From: CAWDCV01 sp963728125
GTDB taxonomy: Bacteria > Actinomycetota > Actinomycetes > CAWDCV01
Length of the DNA: 64,000 nt
NCBI GenBank assembly: GCA_963728125.1
Contig: CAVSIZ010000018.1
Span: 62,001-126,000, forward strand
Reading direction: 5' to 3'
Shown here: positions 61,403-64,000 of the stretch, piece after piece
Layout of the letters: each line of letters starts with the position of its first letter
Numbering within the stretch: the stretch's first letter is position 1
The notes under the pieces: generated by a model
What the model saw: the letters and a program-made list of their open reading frames with translations, nothing else
Told to the model about the DNA's origin: nothing
The model's database searches: none
Translations under genes and position numbers: made by a program

Positions 61403-64000
61403 ATGCACATTCGGCTCACGCTTGCCGGCAGCGGTGGCGGTGCGACGCCGACTGACGTGATGGTGATGACATCCGAACCAACCACCGTGCACGACCTCCG
61501 CCCGCATCTGGTTCCGTGGCTGCCCCGACGGCGGGCCCTGTACGCCGATGGCCGCCCACTCTCGGACGACGCCGTCCTCGGCGCACCTCCACTCGTTCAC
61601 GGTGCGGTGCTCTCAGATGCCTCGGCGAATCTCGATGACGAGGTGCTGCAGGGCGTGCTGCAGATTCGCGTGGTTGGTGGACCCTACGCCGGAGCTGTCC
61701 ACCGCGTCGTTCCGGGCGAGATCACCGTCGGGCGAGCAGCCGGAAACGTGGTTCGCATCGACGACCCCGATGTCTCACGGGTCCACGTCTCCATGACGTC
61801 CGATGCTTCGGGCCTCTATGTCCGTGACCTGCAATCGACAAACGGCACGTTCATCGACGACGAGCTCGTCCCGCCCAACGGGATGCCGTTCCTCCCCGGA
61901 CAGCTCTTGCGCGCCGGCAACAGCGCTCTCACCTTGGTCGTGCCATCGGACGACCTTGCAGCTACGACACCTGATGGGAAGGGACAGCTGCTCGTCAATC
62001 GACCGCCACGCATCCGTCCACGGGCGGAGGTCGTCCGGTTGCGCTATCCGACTGAGCCAAGGCAGCGGGATGCCCCACGCGTGCCATGGGTGGCAATCGT
62101 GCTGCCGCTCATTCTCGGCGCGGTGATGTTCGCCGTCATGGGCAACCAGCCGATGTGGCTTGCCTTCATGCTGTTGTCACCGTTGCTGCTTATCGGAAAC
62201 GTGGTGAGTGAGCGCTTCGTCGGTCGACGCCGGCACGGTCGTGAGCGACGCGCGTACGAGTCGGAGATGGCGACAGCACGTGAGCGAATCGCCGACGCCG
62301 TCGCCGGAGATGTCAAGGATCGACGCGACCAGTCCCCTGATCCGGCCGCGCTGTTGCTCATGGCTCGGCAGCCGCTAGCCCGTCTCTGGGAGCGACGTCG
62401 CGTCGACGATGATTTCCTGTCGCTGCGCATCGGGCTGGCCGACCTTCCCTCCGCGGTTCTCGTGGAAGGGTTGGACGCTGGCTCTGAGCAACCGACCGCA
62501 AAGAGCGTGCCGGTCGTCGTCTCCTTGCGGGCTGTTGGTGTCCTTGGTGTCGCCGGCCCGCGCAGACACGTCGAGAGCCTGTGTCGCTGGCTGGCGGCAC
62601 AGCTCGTCACGTTGCACAGCCCGCATGATCTGCACCTGGTGCTGCTGATCCAGGGCGCCGCTGTTGACACCTGGAGCTGGGTGACGCGACTGCCCCATGT
62701 GCTTCCGCAGAACGGGCAGAACTGCACGCTGCTCGTCGGACTCGACGATGCGACGATCCTGGCCCGGATCACCGAGCTGCTCGCCGTACTGGATGCCCGA
62801 CAATCCGCGATGACGGGAGGCAGCGGCGATGCCGCAATGCAACCCGCCATTGTCGCGATCGTCGACGGATCCCGAGAAATCCGGGGCCATCCGGGGGTGG
62901 CTCGACTCCTCGCAGAGGGGCCAGCCGTTGGCATCTATGCCATGTGCTGCTCAGCAGCAGAGACCGACCTCCCCGGCGAGTGCGGGGGCACGGCAGTGTT
63001 CACCGGCGCTGTCGGCGCGACGGTGAACCTGCGCGTTCGCTCGTCACCAGACGTGACGGACGTTCTCCCCGATGGCGTCCCCGTGACTTGGGCCGACCGC
63101 TTGGCACGGGCGCTGGCACCACTTCGCGACGCCACCCCGTTGGACGGCGGCAACTCCTTGCCGACGACCGCGTCGCTGCTCGAAGAGCTCGACCTCGAGC
63201 CACGAGCGGACGTCATCGTGACCGGATGGGAAGCGCATCCTAGATCGACATCCGCATGTCTCGGTGTTAGCGCCGACGGCCCGTTCGCTGTCGATCTGGC
63301 GGCGGACGGCCCGCACGTTCTGGTCGCAGGAACAACCGGATCGGGCAAGTCAGAACTGCTGCAAACCCTGATCGCATCGTTGGCCATTGGCAACCGACCT
63401 GACCAGATGGCATTCCTCCTTGTCGACTACAAGGGCGGAAGCGCCTTCGGCGACTGCGGCCGTCTACCGCATTGCGTCGGTCTCGTCACCGATCTCGATG
63501 AGCACCTGACCGAGCGTGCTCTGGTGTCGCTCGATGCCGAACTCACACGTCGCGAGCATGTGCTGCGAGATGCCGCGGCCAAAGACATCACTGCGTACCA
63601 GGAGATTGCGGATCGCCGGGATCTGCCTGCGCTGCCGCGACTCGTTCTGGTGGTCGATGAATTCGCAGCACTCGTCAACGAGCTTCCGGACTTCATTCGC
63701 GGACTCGTCGACATCGCGCAACGAGGCCGGTCGCTAGGCGTTCATCTCGTCCTTGCTACGCAGCGTCCCGGCGGTGTCGTGAGCGCCGACATTCGGGCCA
63801 ACACCGGCATACGTATCGCGCTCCGTGTCACCGATCCGAGCGAGTCGAGCGATGTCATCGACGTCAAGCACGCGGCGTACATCTCACGTGACACGCCGGG
63901 TCGCGCCTACGCGCGCGTCGCCACCGGCGGAGCAACAACCTTCCAGACCGCACGCGTCGGAAATCGGCAAGGGGCACAAGCAGCCCCGACATCGTTGTGG
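61403..64000 (+). CDS. EssC-type FHA-FtsK/SpoIIIE secretion ATPase (3' truncated by window edge)
   Basis: The frame from ATG 61403 is open for 866 codons to the window edge. Residues 95-165 are an FHA domain: VGRAAGNVV (109-), SRVHVSM and STNGTFID (145-). Two TM helices follow (about 229-247 and 250-270). Then comes a linker and a first FtsK/SpoIIIE ATPase domain with Walker A AGTTGSGKSELLQ (about 642-653), DYKGGSAFG, and Walker B LVLVVDEFAAL (747-757). This order is that of EssC, the motor of the Firmicutes-type ESX secretion system, in which FHA precedes the TMs; mycobacterial EccC lacks FHA. GAGAGG lies upstream of the ATG. It is divergent from the WXG100 gene, its likely substrate. Confidence 0.93.
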   Translation, partial: MHIRLTLAGSGGGATPTDVMVMTSEPTTVHDLRPHLVPWLPRRRALYADGRPLSDDAVLGAPPLVHGAVLSDASANLDDEVLQGVLQIRVVGGPYAGAVHRVVPGEITVGRAAGNVVRIDDPDVSRVHVSMTSDASGLYVRDLQSTNGTFIDDELVPPNGMPFLPGQLLRAGNSALTLVVPSDDLAATTPDGKGQLLVNRPPRIRPRAEVVRLRYPTEPRQRDAPRVPWVAIVLPLILGAVMFAVMGNQPMWLAFMLLSPLLLIGNVVSERFVGRRRHGRERRAYESEMATARERIADAVAGDVKDRRDQSPDPAALLLMARQPLARLWERRRVDDDFLSLRIGLADLPSAVLVEGLDAGSEQPTAKSVPVVVSLRAVGVLGVAGPRRHVESLCRWLAAQLVTLHSPHDLHLVLLIQGAAVDTWSWVTRLPHVLPQNGQNCTLLVGLDDATILARITELLAVLDARQSAMTGGSGDAAMQPAIVAIVDGSREIRGHPGVARLLAEGPAVGIYAMCCSAAETDLPGECGGTAVFTGAVGATVNLRVRSSPDVTDVLPDGVPVTWADRLARALAPLRDATPLDGGNSLPTTASLLEELDLEPRADVIVTGWEAHPRSTSACLGVSADGPFAVDLAADGPHVLVAGTTGSGKSELLQTLIASLAIGNRPDQMAFLLVDYKGGSAFGDCGRLPHCVGLVTDLDEHLTERALVSLDAELTRREHVLRDAAAKDITAYQEIADRRDLPALPRLVLVVDEFAALVNELPDFIRGLVDIAQRGRSLGVHLVLATQRPGGVVSADIRANTGIRIALRVTDPSESSDVIDVKHAAYISRDTPGRAYARVATGGATTFQTARVGNRQGAQAAPTSLW

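Overview
This window is high-GC, gene-dense chromosomal DNA from an actinomycete (Actinomycetota). The evidence is an actinobacterial homogentisate/4-hydroxyphenylpyruvate pathway, the prfB-ftsE-ftsX-smpB-ssrA neighbourhood, a DUF3039 protein, an LPXTG surface protein, a Gram-positive type Tad pilus operon, a type VII secretion locus, frequent GTG starts and several apparently leaderless genes. I cannot name the genus. There are no tRNA or rRNA genes, no CRISPR array and no recognisable insertion sequence. Two genes, pncA and ftsX, carry single-base insertions that look either like sequencing or assembly errors or like very recent inactivation.

Left part (1-25.9 kb) is metabolism and transport. 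It begins with the end of a nicotinate phosphoribosyltransferase and a four-times frameshifted nicotinamidase. Next come homogentisate dioxygenase with a divergent unknown gene, a PadR regulator with a DrrAB-like ABC exporter, and an IclR regulator divergent from a dihydroxyacetone operon (MIP channel, DhaK, DhaL and a DhaM-HPr-Enzyme I fusion). Then follow HPPD with a divergent Lrp/AsnC regulator, and a six-gene branched-chain type ABC operon that contains an acyl-CoA ligase. The part closes with kynureninase divergent from a GH13 amylosucrase-like enzyme, and a soluble transhydrogenase.

Middle part (25.9-48.5 kb) is a patchwork of mostly single genes and short operons. It includes an AbiEi/DUF559-like gene bracketed by two near-identical 50-bp hairpin repeats, an MFS exporter, DUF3039 and DUF2252 proteins, YqgE, an APH-like kinase, an ArsR-SRPBCC fusion with its operator on its promoter, a membrane Ser/Thr kinase, a cold-shock protein and an HNH protein. 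It continues with a uridine-kinase-like protein without a P-loop, an Ada/AlkA-Ogt alkylation repair operon, a PHP phosphoesterase with a spermidine-synthase-like partner, hemerythrin, an alpha/beta hydrolase, VOC proteins, VapBC, CstA with a tiny YbdD protein, and an SDR.

Right part (48.5-64 kb) is translation rescue, cell division and surface structures. tmRNA, SmpB, an EnvC-like M23 hydrolase, FtsX, FtsE and RF2 form the conserved core, here interrupted by an ATP-grasp gene, a small zinc-ribbon membrane protein and an LPXTG protein. A complete structural Tad operon follows (ATPase, TadB, TadC, Flp, two TadE-like, one TadG-like). The window ends in a WXG100 gene divergent from an FHA-FtsK (EssC-type) secretion ATPase that runs off the edge. 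The right end therefore concentrates envelope-crossing machinery: a pilus, a type VII secretion system and a sortase substrate.
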